From NCBI GenBank assembly GCA_038735125.1, contig JAVYNU010000001.1, forward strand, positions 186,001 to 250,000: DNA of 64,000 bases. Reading direction: 5' to 3'. The position numbers and the translations under genes are program-made. Below the pieces are notes generated by a model. It was not told where the DNA came from. It did no database searches and saw only the letters and a list, made by a program, of their open reading frames with translations. The DNA is from Ignisphaera sp. GTDB lineage: Archaea > Thermoproteota > Thermoprotei_A > Sulfolobales > Ignisphaeraceae. Shown one piece after another: positions 1 to 7,773 of the stretch (positions are counted from its first letter, which is position 1; the number at the start of each line of letters is the position of its first letter).

Positions 1-201
1 CATGACTGCAAAACCGCTTTGCACTACTCCTATACTCCATAACTTTAAATACTACACAAATTTATAAAGTATTTCTATGGGTGCCAAGAGCCTCAAGCTC
101 GCAGCTTCTAAGAGTAGCTCAACCTCTTCAAGAAGTTCTTTGAATAAATCAAAAGCCTTCTCACAATGCTTTGTATGTTATAGCTTATTAGCAAATAATA
201 A
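1..201. other. Left-edge intergenic region
   Basis: No complete gene is visible. On the minus strand a TATA-like element (TATTTAAA, 44-51) would place a transcription start near 20-27, so a gene probably leaves the window to the left (GTG 25-27 or ATG 1-3), but too little is present to name it. Also on minus, 52-177 is open for about 40 codons, ends in TAG at 52-54 and encodes a Leu/Glu-rich helix. It is preceded in frame by TAA and has no start that keeps the helix, so it may be a gene remnant or chance. Confidence 0.35.
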
Positions 202-702
202 TCATTTAATATGTCCTACATGAACTGTGCTACTAATTTGTAGAATGGCTGGTTGTAGGCCAAGAAGTTCGAATGATTTTAGGACGTGTTCTATACATTG
301 TGTTTCACTGCAAACGCATTTCAGTAAATGTGAAGGGGTCTTCTTATCTGTTGAACCAAAGCGTGGAACTGCAACCTGCCAGCATCCTATGTCAATGAGT
401 GTTTCCGCGAATATTCTTTCCACATCATCCAATGTATTGGCATAGATCGTCAGAAGGGGTACTACCTCCTGCTTCGTTGTTAGGTAGTCTATGTGCCACC
501 AGAGCCTCTTTTTATCTCTTCTAAGATGGTGCTCCAGCCTTGCTCTAATGCCTCCAGAGCCTCTGGCAGAGCCGACATATCCGTAGAGACCAGAGTCTAT
601 GCAAGGTCTGTTGAGAGACTTTATATCTAGGCAGATGCGCTTTGAGACATTGATAACTAGGATGTAGATTCCAGGAGCACTCAGATCGCTCACTATCCTC
701 AC
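202..702 (-). CDS. DUF123 / GIY-YIG-like nuclease-fold protein
   Basis: A 166-residue protein. The N-terminal half carries the paired motifs of the GIY-YIG fold: GIYILVI at about residues 11-17 and GLYGYVGSARG at about 38-48, followed by a basic helix and WHIDYL. The Cys-rich C-terminal part (CVCSETQC) fits the archaeal DUF123 family, found alone or near endonuclease III genes. The biochemical role is not established; structure-specific nuclease activity is inferred from the fold. The start is GTG at 700-702; an AATATA element at about 728-733 is placed for a nearly leaderless transcript. It stands alone, and the next minus-strand gene is separated from it by RNA candidates. Confidence 0.75.
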   Translation of the reverse strand: MRIVSDLSAPGIYILVINVSKRICLDIKSLNRPCIDSGLYGYVGSARGSGGIRARLEHHLRRDKKRLWWHIDYLTTKQEVVPLLTIYANTLDDVERIFAETLIDIGCWQVAVPRFGSTDKKTPSHLLKCVCSETQCIEHVLKSFELLGLQPAILQISSTVHVGHIK

Positions 703-762
703 ACCAAAGATTTTGGCAATGTTGAAGCTATATTAGCAGAGAAAATGTTTTATACATATTAG

Positions 763-812
763 ATGATGAGTGACTTCAAATCGGATAGGTGAAGAGCTCC
801 ATCCCTTACTGA
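763..812 (+). ncRNA. C/D-box sRNA candidate
   Basis: Boxes in order: C box ATGATGA (763-769), D' CGGA (782-785), C' GTGAAGA (789-795), D CTGA (809-812). Spacing leaves two guides of about 12-13 nt (770-781 and 796-808), the usual archaeal layout for 2'-O-methylation guides. It lies between genes. The C and D boxes are perfect; the internal boxes each differ from consensus by one base, which is common. Targets were not determined. The nearest upstream TATA-like stretch (748-755) is too close to give a start before the C box, so the RNA may be processed from a longer transcript. Confidence 0.55.
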
Positions 813-824
813 AAAACTTTTATA
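811..824 (+). promoter_or_regulatory. BRE/TATA promoter for downstream ncRNA candidate
   Basis: An A-rich BRE-like stretch (811-817) joins TTTTATA (818-824). Archaeal spacing puts the transcription start at about 844-847, exactly where the GC-rich block begins. This sets the strand of the RNA candidate. Confidence 0.55.
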
Positions 825-843
825 CTCTGAAAACAATAATTAT

Positions 844-930
844 GGTTGCCCCGGTTGCCCGTGCAAAGCCCCCGATGTCCCGGGGATGTGATGCGCACGG
901 AGCGGGTCACCCCCGGCATTCTACCCACAA
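844..930 (+). ncRNA. Unassigned structured GC-rich RNA
   Basis: In this AT-rich genome, 844-916 is a strikingly GC-rich island with no credible protein in it. It folds into nested stems: CCGTGC (859-864) with GCACGG (895-900), enclosing CCCCG (870-874) with CGGGG (881-885) around a six-base loop, with asymmetric internal loops of 5 and 9 nt that include GUGAUG. Outer pairings are weak. GC islands in AT-rich hyperthermophiles are a known mark of structured RNAs. It lacks a T-arm, so it is not a tRNA, and it is far too short for SRP or RNase P RNA. An H/ACA-type guide is possible (ACA at about 927-929), but I could not form a convincing lower stem. The 3' end is a guess. Confidence 0.5.
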
Positions 931-945
931 AACTACTGCTCTAGC

Positions 946-1773
946 TCATGCCACTGTTTTGCATATTCTGATAGCATCTCTTTTTCCAATTCCAAGAACG
1001 TTCTTCGCAGATCCTTTGTTCACCGCCAGTTCGGCTAGATGAAAACTGTTTTTATATAGCACAATCTCACCCTCTTTAACTACGGAAAACACTTTCTCTA
1101 CCCTAGCCTCAAATCTCCTATTACCTATGAAAATCGATACTGTGTCCCCCAAGCTTAGGCCAAGAGCCTTAGACAAGTCGTCGAAGAACGCTGACAGCAT
1201 TACATTGCCAAACTTGTCTATGTATATCGCCTCCAATTCCAGGCATCTCTCATCTATTTTCTTCATTTTCATTGCTATTCCAGGTTCTTTTAAGCTATCA
1301 ACTGGTTGTGGAGAGCCAAAAGAATTTGGAGGTGTGCCGCATGCTAACCATGAGGCAACGGGTGTGAATATGTCTCTTCCGTGGAATGAACTTGAAACAG
1401 GTTTTCTGAAATACAAATCGTTTTCAAGAGCAAAGACAGCCTCTATACCATCATCTCTAGCCGCTAGAACTAAAACGCCGTTGTCTGGGCCAATAAAGTA
1501 GTAGTTTCTGGTTACTATGAGTAGAGGTCTTCTGGGGCTACCAACACCCGGATCTACAACAACGACAAATATCGTTCCAGCTGGGTAATACTTGTACGCC
1601 ATAAAGAGGGTTAGAGCGGCATGGTCTATGTCAAAGCTCGGAATAGAGTGTGTTATATCAACAACTCTTACATGGGGGCAAATATCTAGGGCAACGCCCT
1701 TCATAGCAGCTACATATGGATCCTCATATCCGAAGTCTGTCATCAAGACTATTACTCCACATGGCCTCCTCAA
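946..1773 (-). CDS. SAM hydrolase (adenosine-forming), DUF62 family
   Basis: A 275-residue protein of the S-adenosyl-L-methionine hydrolase/SAM hydroxide adenosyltransferase family, which splits SAM to adenosine and methionine. Family landmarks are present: TDFGYEDPYV near the start, DPGVGSPRRPL with the conserved Asp and Arg at about residues 73-82, and FHGRDIFTPVA with the conserved His at about 130. These supply the Asp-Arg-His set known for the family. The C-terminal beta domain (about 180-260) is complete. The start is TTG at 1771-1773, two bases after the stop of the upstream membrane-protein gene, so the two are probably co-transcribed. Its cellular purpose is unknown; SAM turnover control is an inference. 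Confidence 0.85.
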   Translation of the reverse strand: MRRPCGVIVLMTDFGYEDPYVAAMKGVALDICPHVRVVDITHSIPSFDIDHAALTLFMAYKYYPAGTIFVVVVDPGVGSPRRPLLIVTRNYYFIGPDNGVLVLAARDDGIEAVFALENDLYFRKPVSSSFHGRDIFTPVASWLACGTPPNSFGSPQPVDSLKEPGIAMKMKKIDERCLELEAIYIDKFGNVMLSAFFDDLSKALGLSLGDTVSIFIGNRRFEARVEKVFSVVKEGEIVLYKNSFHLAELAVNKGSAKNVLGIGKRDAIRICKTVA

Positions 1774-1775
1774 TT

Positions 1776-2369
1776 TTATGCACCAACAAAGAGCTCTCTT
1801 TCAAGCCCCTCTATAAGCGCTGCTATAAACAATATTGCCATGGATACGGCTACTAGGAAGAGGTAGTACTTAACCCTCTCCTTATCAATATTTCTCTTGA
1901 ACATGTATATCATTAGCTTTGACGAGGCTACAAACGTTATTGAATAGGATAGAAACTCGATGTATGTATGAGGAGAAATAAGGAGTATTGCAAGGGCTGT
2001 AGCAAGAGCTGTAAAGAGATCTACACCACCAATGCCCACAGTGGTTAGTTGCATCTCCACAGCTATTCTAAGAGCCCATGCAGTTGATAGCAACATCATA
2101 GGATATACAATAATGTTTAGAATAGGTATAGCAAGCATGACATTAACTTGTGCATTGTTACTAAATATAGCTAATGTGATTTCCCCCAAGCTACTAGCAC
2201 TGGCTATGCCCTCCATCCTCTTTATCTCATCCCTTAGCACATCTACAAGCTGTGGAGGAACATCTATGAAGAGGACAGCTATAGAGAAGAAGATTATTGT
2301 GGTCACCAAAACCGCTCCAATTATAGGCAAGTCATTTGCAAAATGACTTAAAATACCCATGTCACACAC
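1776..2369 (-). CDS. SpoIIM/DUF95-like integral membrane protein
   Basis: A 197-residue protein with about five hydrophobic segments (roughly residues 15-35, 75-100, 108-130, 140-152, 172-190). The motif IFSNNAQVNVML followed later by ISPHTYIEF resembles the SpoIIM/DUF95 family (N-rich loop; PHG/PHTxxE), a widespread archaeal membrane family of unclear function. GTG 2369 or ATG 2360 could be the start; the TATA element at 2395-2404 read on this strand favours a start at about 2372. It overlaps nothing and leads directly into the SAM hydrolase gene. Confidence 0.55.
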   Translation of the reverse strand: MCDMGILSHFANDLPIIGAVLVTTIIFFSIAVLFIDVPPQLVDVLRDEIKRMEGIASASSLGEITLAIFSNNAQVNVMLAIPILNIIVYPMMLLSTAWALRIAVEMQLTTVGIGGVDLFTALATALAILLISPHTYIEFLSYSITFVASSKLMIYMFKRNIDKERVKYYLFLVAVSMAILFIAALIEGLERELFVGA

Positions 2370-2394
2370 TCATTGACTGTTAAAAGCATTCAAA

Positions 2395-2404
2395 AGGTTT
2401 ATAT
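2395..2404. promoter_or_regulatory. Shared, overlapping TATA element for divergent genes
   Basis: GGTTTATATG reads as a TATA box in both directions. On minus it places a start near 2372 for the SpoIIM-like gene; on plus it places one near 2428, just before ATG 2435. One element could therefore serve both genes, or the true boxes overlap. Confidence 0.35.
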
Positions 2405-2434
2405 GCTATCATGGCTTGCACATACAAAGAAAAG

Positions 2435-2746
2435 ATGAGGATATTCAAGGACTTTTGCCTTAAAAACCTTGATAAGATTGGTATCGGCGAAAAGGCATTT
2501 TACTATATATGGAGATATATAGTGATAGAACTTGACAAACTAATACAGATATGCAAAATCGAAGATGATATAGCTGATAATTGTGGTAGAGAAAATTTGG
2601 CGAAGTTGCGCAAGGCAGGTAACAAACTCTTGTATGCTCAATATTCCTCTGTAAGCAATGAGGAGGTCATCGAAATTCTCCAAATTATTTGTAGATGTGT
2701 TGAAGAGTCTTGGCATAGGATAGAAGGTAAGTTAGAGATGTGCTAA
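2435..2746 (+). CDS. Small hypothetical alpha-helical protein
   Basis: I do not recognise this protein. The frame is open from ATG 2411 (111 codons), but the TATA element at 2395-2404 puts the transcript start near 2428, so ATG 2435 (MRIFKDF, 103 residues) is preferred. It is Cys-containing, Lys/Glu-rich and predicted mostly helical, without membrane segments. Its last codons overlap the end of the convergent NAC gene by four bases. Confidence 0.5.
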   Translation: MRIFKDFCLKNLDKIGIGEKAFYYIWRYIVIELDKLIQICKIEDDIADNCGRENLAKLRKAGNKLLYAQYSSVSNEEVIEILQIICRCVEESWHRIEGKLEMC

Positions 2747-3150
2747 CTTTTCTTTCTAAATCTTGTCTGGCCTATCTCAATAGCCTTTGCAATGTCGCCA
2801 CCAGCCTCAACAAGGAGTTTCCTAGCCTCCTCAGCCCCGATGCCAAGGTACTCAGCAACAAATTGAACATCTTCGCTCGAAATATTTACTATAGCTTGCT
2901 GGTTTGTGCCCTGGCCCACTACCTGGTTTGCTGCTTGTGGCAATTGCTCCTCCCTAGCCTTGCCAGCTATGTAAAACATTTTCTGTCCGCTAAACTCCAT
3001 TACCATAACCTCTGGATCTTCTATAACAATCCTCTTATCCTGCAACTCTATAACAGCTCTTTGAGCATTTTGTATCTGGTCTATCTTTATACCCATTCTC
3101 TTGAGTTGCTTCAACTGCTTTTGGAGCTCCCTTGGATTGACTGGAAACAT
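2743..3150 (-). CDS. nac: Nascent polypeptide-associated complex protein (archaeal NAC)
   Basis: A 135-residue archaeal NAC, a homodimeric ribosome-bound chaperone at the nascent-chain exit. The NAC beta-barrel domain starts at about residues 1-70 (MFPVNPRELQKQLKQLKRMG, then PEVMVMEFSGQKMFYIAG) and is followed by a Gln-rich linker. The C-terminal UBA domain (SSEDVQFVAEYLG, then GGDIAKAIE) covers about 92-130. ATG 3148-3150 is preferred over a longer frame because GAGGAG lies just upstream and the family starts here. It is convergent with the small upstream-strand gene and divergent from aCPSF2. Confidence 0.9.
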   Translation of the reverse strand: MFPVNPRELQKQLKQLKRMGIKIDQIQNAQRAVIELQDKRIVIEDPEVMVMEFSGQKMFYIAGKAREEQLPQAANQVVGQGTNQQAIVNISSEDVQFVAEYLGIGAEEARKLLVEAGGDIAKAIEIGQTRFRKKS

Positions 3151-3249
3151 TTTTCTCTCCTCATAATACTTAAATATTGTGAGAGTAAAATAATTTTGTT
3201 TAACTGCTTTAGCCACATCTAAATCTACTGTGATGGCGGTAAGAACATC

Positions 3250-4530
3250 ATGAGGCTAGAGCTACTGGTACTTGGGAGTGGTAGAGAGGTTGGTAGAGCT
3301 GCTATAGCTGTTAAAAGAGATTCTGACAATCAGTATCTTCTCTTTGACTATGGAATAAACTTTGATTTGGATGACAAGCCGGTTATGCCCCTGCCCATAC
3401 AGCCAAATAAAATCAGGGCTATATTTATTTCGCATGCCCACCTAGACCATGTTGGTGCTGCACCAATATTCTATGTATCGTCGACTCCCGCTATCTACTC
3501 AACTCTTTTAACAGCTCTACTAAGTAAAATAATGATTGCTGATATGCTTAGGCTCTCTGGATATTATTTGCCATTCGAGTATCTGGAGCTAGATACAATG
3601 ATAAACAACATAAAAAGCGTTTCCTATGGCGATACCATAGAGATAGACAGCGCCTTGGTCAAGGTCTTTAATGCTGGTCACATCCCTGGAAGTGCAATGT
3701 TTAGGGTGGAGTTCAAAGATGGGGGCTCGGTGCTGTATACAGGAGATGTTAATACAATTGACACTAGAGTGACCAAAGGTGCTCAGCTAAGTGGTTTAGA
3801 AGCTGATCTACTTATCATGGAGTCTACTTATGGTCTATACGACCATCCTTCTAGGGACAGAGTAGAGGAGCTATTCATAGAGACTGTGAAAAGTGTTGTT
3901 GAAGATGGTGGGATAGTGCTCATACCGGCATTCTCGCTTGGCAGAGCACAAGAGATTCTGGCTATTCTTGCAGATAGGATGCCACATTCAAATGTTTACT
4001 ATGATGGGATGGCAAGAGATATTCTAGAGCTGTTTCTGCAATTCAAAGAGTATGTGAATCAGTATCAACTCCTAGAAAAAGCTATGAGAATATTCACAGC
4101 TGTTAAAGGTTCTGATATGAGGAAGCAGATATGCAAAGAGAATGGCAGCATAATTGTGACGCCAGCGGGGATGCTAAAGGGTGGCCCGGCACAATACTAT
4201 GTTAAGAGGCTTTACAGCAATCCGAAGAACGCCATAATTCTTGTTAGCTACCAAGCACCACAAACACCTGGCAGAAAACTTTTGACGGAAGGTGTTCTCG
4301 AGGATGGGGGTCCGAGGGTAAAGGCAAAGGTTTTCTGGTTTGATTTCTCAAGCCATGCTGGGTCATCTAATCTAGTTGAGATTGTCAAGAGCATCAAGAA
4401 CTTGAAGAAGGTTGTTCTGGTACATGGAGGAGAAGACTCTGCTTACACACTTGGCTATAGAATAAAGGAGGCTACTGGAATAGATTTTGAGGTGCCTAAA
4501 ACAGGTGATAACCTAGTGCTCGAGCTCTAA
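3250..4530 (+). CDS. Beta-CASP ribonuclease, aCPSF2 type
   Basis: A 426-residue metallo-beta-lactamase/beta-CASP RNase. The zinc-binding motif SHAHLDH falls at residues 61-67, with further metal ligands in GHIPGSAMF (about 149) and YTGDVN (about 165) and the beta-CASP region beyond. The C-terminal motif WFDFSSHAG and VHGGEDS complete the active site. No N-terminal KH domains are present, which separates it from aCPSF1 (about 640 residues) and places it with aCPSF2/RNase J-like enzymes acting in RNA decay or 3'-end processing. ATG 3250 directly precedes the MBL fold. Confidence 0.88.
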   Translation: MRLELLVLGSGREVGRAAIAVKRDSDNQYLLFDYGINFDLDDKPVMPLPIQPNKIRAIFISHAHLDHVGAAPIFYVSSTPAIYSTLLTALLSKIMIADMLRLSGYYLPFEYLELDTMINNIKSVSYGDTIEIDSALVKVFNAGHIPGSAMFRVEFKDGGSVLYTGDVNTIDTRVTKGAQLSGLEADLLIMESTYGLYDHPSRDRVEELFIETVKSVVEDGGIVLIPAFSLGRAQEILAILADRMPHSNVYYDGMARDILELFLQFKEYVNQYQLLEKAMRIFTAVKGSDMRKQICKENGSIIVTPAGMLKGGPAQYYVKRLYSNPKNAIILVSYQAPQTPGRKLLTEGVLEDGGPRVKAKVFWFDFSSHAGSSNLVEIVKSIKNLKKVVLVHGGEDSAYTLGYRIKEATGIDFEVPKTGDNLVLEL

Positions 4531-4533
4531 ACG

Positions 4534-5388
4534 CTACACAACAACGTATTCTAGACCATGGCTCTTGGCAGCAGCTATGATGGCGTTCTTCATCTCACTC
4601 CTCATCTTCTCGATAACAACAAGCTGTGCATTAGGCGTCATCTCAATAGCCATTTCCGCAACGAGTTTCAAGTCTTCTACACTAAGCTCCTTTATAGCAT
4701 AATTTGGAATCATATGCCCATAACACTCGCCTTTTTCCAACGCTCTTCTGGTGAATAGTGGTGCATAGTGAGAGCCTCCAAATCCTATGGCTATTCTACA
4801 TGGAGGCTTATCCTTTAAGGAATAGAACACCTTAATATTATTTCCAATAGCTTTTGCAACAATCTCCTGCGCCACAACATCTCTCCATTCATTCTCGCTA
4901 CTGCCAATCTCAACAAACGTTATTGGTGTGCCTCTAACTGTTGGACCATGGTGTGTAACCTCATAGCTTACCGAGAACTTTGAGAGTGTGTTGTGGCTGT
5001 TCTTAGCTTTGTAGAGGTCTTGTAGTATAAGCCACATTAGAACTGGGTTGGAAAGCGATAGCGTCATTGGCTCACCGCCAAAATCGCTTCTCCTCCAGGG
5101 GTTTCCCGTCACATGGACAGTCAGACTTGGGATCCTGGCCTCCGATTGATGACGTGATGGAGCAATAAACATGTCGAAGCCTTTTAGACTCTCTAGACTA
5201 TTTAGGTATACTATCTCATCATTGAAGCCTAGGAAAAGAGCTTCAACATTGCCTAAAACACATTGCTTAGACACTTTGGCTCCATATACCCCTCTACCAA
5301 GATCGGTACACATAGCATTTTCAATAAGCTTCTCTACTATACCGATAGCTGCTAAATCGCTGAGCGAATATATTATAGCTATTTTCAT
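4534..5388 (-). CDS. dtdA: D-aminoacyl-tRNA deacylase, DTD2/GEK1 family
   Basis: A 284-residue enzyme that hydrolyses D-amino acids mischarged onto tRNA. Diagnostic segments: VTHHGPTVRGTP at about residues 153-164, FVEIGSSENEW, and GFGGSHYAPLFT near 205-216, followed by CYGHMIPNYAI. Length fits the archaeal DTD2 family, which uses zinc. ATG 5388 (MKIAIIYS) is chosen over GTG 5397 because the family starts with this beta strand; the promoter TATA (TTTTTAAA, about 5432-5439) is compatible. The stop is three bases from the convergent aCPSF2 stop. Confidence 0.88.
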   Translation of the reverse strand: MKIAIIYSLSDLAAIGIVEKLIENAMCTDLGRGVYGAKVSKQCVLGNVEALFLGFNDEIVYLNSLESLKGFDMFIAPSRHQSEARIPSLTVHVTGNPWRRSDFGGEPMTLSLSNPVLMWLILQDLYKAKNSHNTLSKFSVSYEVTHHGPTVRGTPITFVEIGSSENEWRDVVAQEIVAKAIGNNIKVFYSLKDKPPCRIAIGFGGSHYAPLFTRRALEKGECYGHMIPNYAIKELSVEDLKLVAEMAIEMTPNAQLVVIEKMRSEMKNAIIAAAKSHGLEYVVV

Positions 5389-5486
5389 TAGCCACACACT
5401 CTATAGACAAATAGACATAGGTTTAAAAACTGATAGACTACTGTGTAAAACCTCTTGATCAGTGCTTTGAGGCTGATGCCTACTCT

Positions 5487-6125
5487 ATGAACTATCAGGA
5501 CATTGTCAGCGACTCTCTATCGATTTTATTGCGCTATGCATCAAAACTTGGAATACCGCCTGAGAGTGCCTATGTTGCAAAGGCTATGAGGATGCTTAGA
5601 GATAAGGGAGTTTCTCTAACCCATCTACTGGCCGAGATTCTGCTATGCAAATATCTTGTTGAAAAGGGTTTCTCATGTGACATAGAGTCTACTGTAGGTG
5701 ATATGAAGTGCGATGTTTATGCCAAGAAAGACTCTGTTGACATATGCATAGAAATAATGTATTATACACTACCCCTAGATAGTATTGGTGAGTGGAGTAA
5801 ATCAATAATCTCTTCGCATATCAGAAAAATTATTAAGATATCGAGGAATAGAATAGCATTTGCAGCATTTGCATATCCGATTGGTCTTGTACCCATGATA
5901 CCGTCGGAGGTAATAGATTCCCCGACAAAAGATGCTGTCAATAGGATTCTAACCAAATATGGTCTATATGATGAAGTGCCGAATGTAAAAGACCTAGACT
6001 TTATCTCACCAATATACAAGATATATCTATTCGATTTACATACAAGAGAAGTGTATGAGCTTCTGCCAACGGCGACAAAAAATCTTCTTTTATTCTACGA
6101 GTCTATAACCGGGTTCAGTATTTGA
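5487..6125 (+). CDS. Conserved-looking hypothetical protein
   Basis: I do not assign a family. The protein is 212 residues and soluble. A helical N-terminus (about 1-60) is followed by an alpha/beta region with DMKCDVYA and VDICIEIMYY (about 72-93) that loosely resembles the D...E core of PD-(D/E)XK-like nucleases, but the expected lysine is not evident, so nuclease function is only a thought. It starts at ATG 5487 and ends 11 bases inside the 3' end of convergent ilvD. Confidence 0.6.
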   Translation: MNYQDIVSDSLSILLRYASKLGIPPESAYVAKAMRMLRDKGVSLTHLLAEILLCKYLVEKGFSCDIESTVGDMKCDVYAKKDSVDICIEIMYYTLPLDSIGEWSKSIISSHIRKIIKISRNRIAFAAFAYPIGLVPMIPSEVIDSPTKDAVNRILTKYGLYDEVPNVKDLDFISPIYKIYLFDLHTREVYELLPTATKNLLLFYESITGFSI

Positions 6126-7773
6126 ATATAGCACCTGTATTTGCCGAGGTTACAAGCATTGAATATCTTGATAGGTAGCCACTAAGCTTCTTCTCTATGG
6201 GTCTAAATCTGGATAGTCTTTCTCTAAGCTCATCCTCTGTTATCAATAAATCTATTCTCTTGTTCTTCAAATCAATTCTTATTCTATCCCCATTCTCAAC
6301 AACTCCTATGGGCCCACCCTCAGCTGCTTCTGGAGACACATGTCCGACTGCAATACCTCTTGTAGCGCCAGAGAATCTTCCATCAGTAACGAGAGCTACA
6401 TCCCTGTCGAGGCCCATTCCAACAAGTACAGATGTTGCTGTTAGCATTTCTCTCATTCCAGGCCCTCCCTTTGGACCCTCATATCTGATCACAACAACAT
6501 CTCCTTTAGATATATCACCATTCAATATAGCTTTAACAGCATCCTCTTCACAGTTAAACACCTTTGCAGTACCTTCAAAGAGGTAAAGATCTTCTGGCAC
6601 TGCAGAGATCTTTATCACAGCACCCTTCGGCGCTAAACTGCCCTTCAATATCATTATCCCTCCTCTACTCATATACGGATTCTCAACAGGTCTCACAACA
6701 TCTTCTCTTCTGTTGATGGCGGATGCTATTATTTCTCTAACCGTTTTTAAGGAAACTGTTAATCTATCTAGGTGTATGAGACCCTTCTTGGAAAGCTCCT
6801 TCATAACTACTGGAACTCCCCCAGCCTCGTGAAGATCTTGTACATGATATGGCCCTGCAGGACTTAGCTTGGCAATTGTTGGTGTTTTCTCGCTAATCTC
6901 ATCAAAGTCCTCTAAAGATAGCTCAACCCCTGCCTCATTCGCTATGGCCATTAAATGCAACACAGTGTTTGTTGAGCCTCCGAGAGCCATGTCAACTACT
7001 ATAGCGTCTAAGAATGCCTCTCTAGTCAATATCCTCCTCGCTGTTACCCCTCTCTTGACCAGCTCTACAATCATCATCCCAGTATATTTAGCTATTCTAA
7101 TTCTCTCTGCCGAAACAGCGGGTGCTGTTCCGTTCCCTGGTAGAGATATTCCCATAGCCTCTGAGAGAATATTCAAAGTATTTGCCGTGAACATTCCAGC
7201 ACAAGATCCTACCCCAGGACATGCAACATTCTCCAACTCGATAAGATCGTTATACGAGATTTTACCGCTTTTATAAGAGCCAACAGCTTCAAATACATCA
7301 TGCAAATCAACATCTCTACCCCTATATCTTCCAGCAAGCATAGGGCCTCCGGAAATGAATATAGCCGGTATGTCAAGTCTGGCTGCAGCCATTAGCATAC
7401 CAGGTATGATCTTGTCGCATGAAGCTATCAAGACAAGGCCATCGAATTGGTAAGCCTTTGCCATAATCTCAACAGAATCGGCTATAAGTTCTCTGGATGG
7501 GAGAGAATACTTCATACCTTCATGTCCCATTGCAATACCGTCACAAAGTCCAATAGTATTGAATTCCAGGGGTGTTCCACCAGCGATCCTAACACCAGTT
7601 TTTACAGCTTCTGCTATCTCCCTCAAGTGCTTGTGGCCCGGTATCACCTCATTCCAAGAGTTTGCAATGCCTATGATAGGTTTGGAAAGCTCCTCGTCTG
7701 TTAGCCCAAGAGCCTTGTATAAACATCTATGTGGCGTTCTTTCAATGCCTTCAACAGTTATCCTACTTCTCAT
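6115..7773 (-). CDS. ilvD: Dihydroxy-acid dehydratase
   Basis: Catalyses dehydration of 2,3-dihydroxy acids to 2-oxo acids, the step shared by Ile and Val synthesis. The family's Fe-S and active-site motifs are intact: GLCDGIAMGHEGM (about residues 75-87), IASCDKIIPGM (about 115-125) and GVGSCAGMFTANT (about 186-198), with the C-terminal SGATRG signature at about 460. Full length at about 552 residues. ATG 7773 is preferred to the upstream GTG at 7803: the family starts MRSR and this start overlaps the end of cimA by only 11 nt. It is the last gene of the minus-strand BCAA cluster. Confidence 0.95.
   Translation of the reverse strand: MRSRITVEGIERTPHRCLYKALGLTDEELSKPIIGIANSWNEVIPGHKHLREIAEAVKTGVRIAGGTPLEFNTIGLCDGIAMGHEGMKYSLPSRELIADSVEIMAKAYQFDGLVLIASCDKIIPGMLMAAARLDIPAIFISGGPMLAGRYRGRDVDLHDVFEAVGSYKSGKISYNDLIELENVACPGVGSCAGMFTANTLNILSEAMGISLPGNGTAPAVSAERIRIAKYTGMMIVELVKRGVTARRILTREAFLDAIVVDMALGGSTNTVLHLMAIANEAGVELSLEDFDEISEKTPTIAKLSPAGPYHVQDLHEAGGVPVVMKELSKKGLIHLDRLTVSLKTVREIIASAINRREDVVRPVENPYMSRGGIMILKGSLAPKGAVIKISAVPEDLYLFEGTAKVFNCEEDAVKAILNGDISKGDVVVIRYEGPKGGPGMREMLTATSVLVGMGLDRDVALVTDGRFSGATRGIAVGHVSPEAAEGGPIGVVENGDRIRIDLKNKRIDLLITEDELRERLSRFRPIEKKLSGYLSRYSMLVTSANTGAIFKY

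Noticed and set aside
770-1042. 90-codon plus-strand reading frame over the GC-rich block
   Set aside because: Composition is that of a structured RNA, there is no family resemblance, and its second half is antisense to the SAM hydrolase gene.
2740-3222. 160-codon plus-strand frame
   Set aside because: Exact antisense of the NAC gene, Leu/Ser/Tyr-rich nonsense with no promoter.
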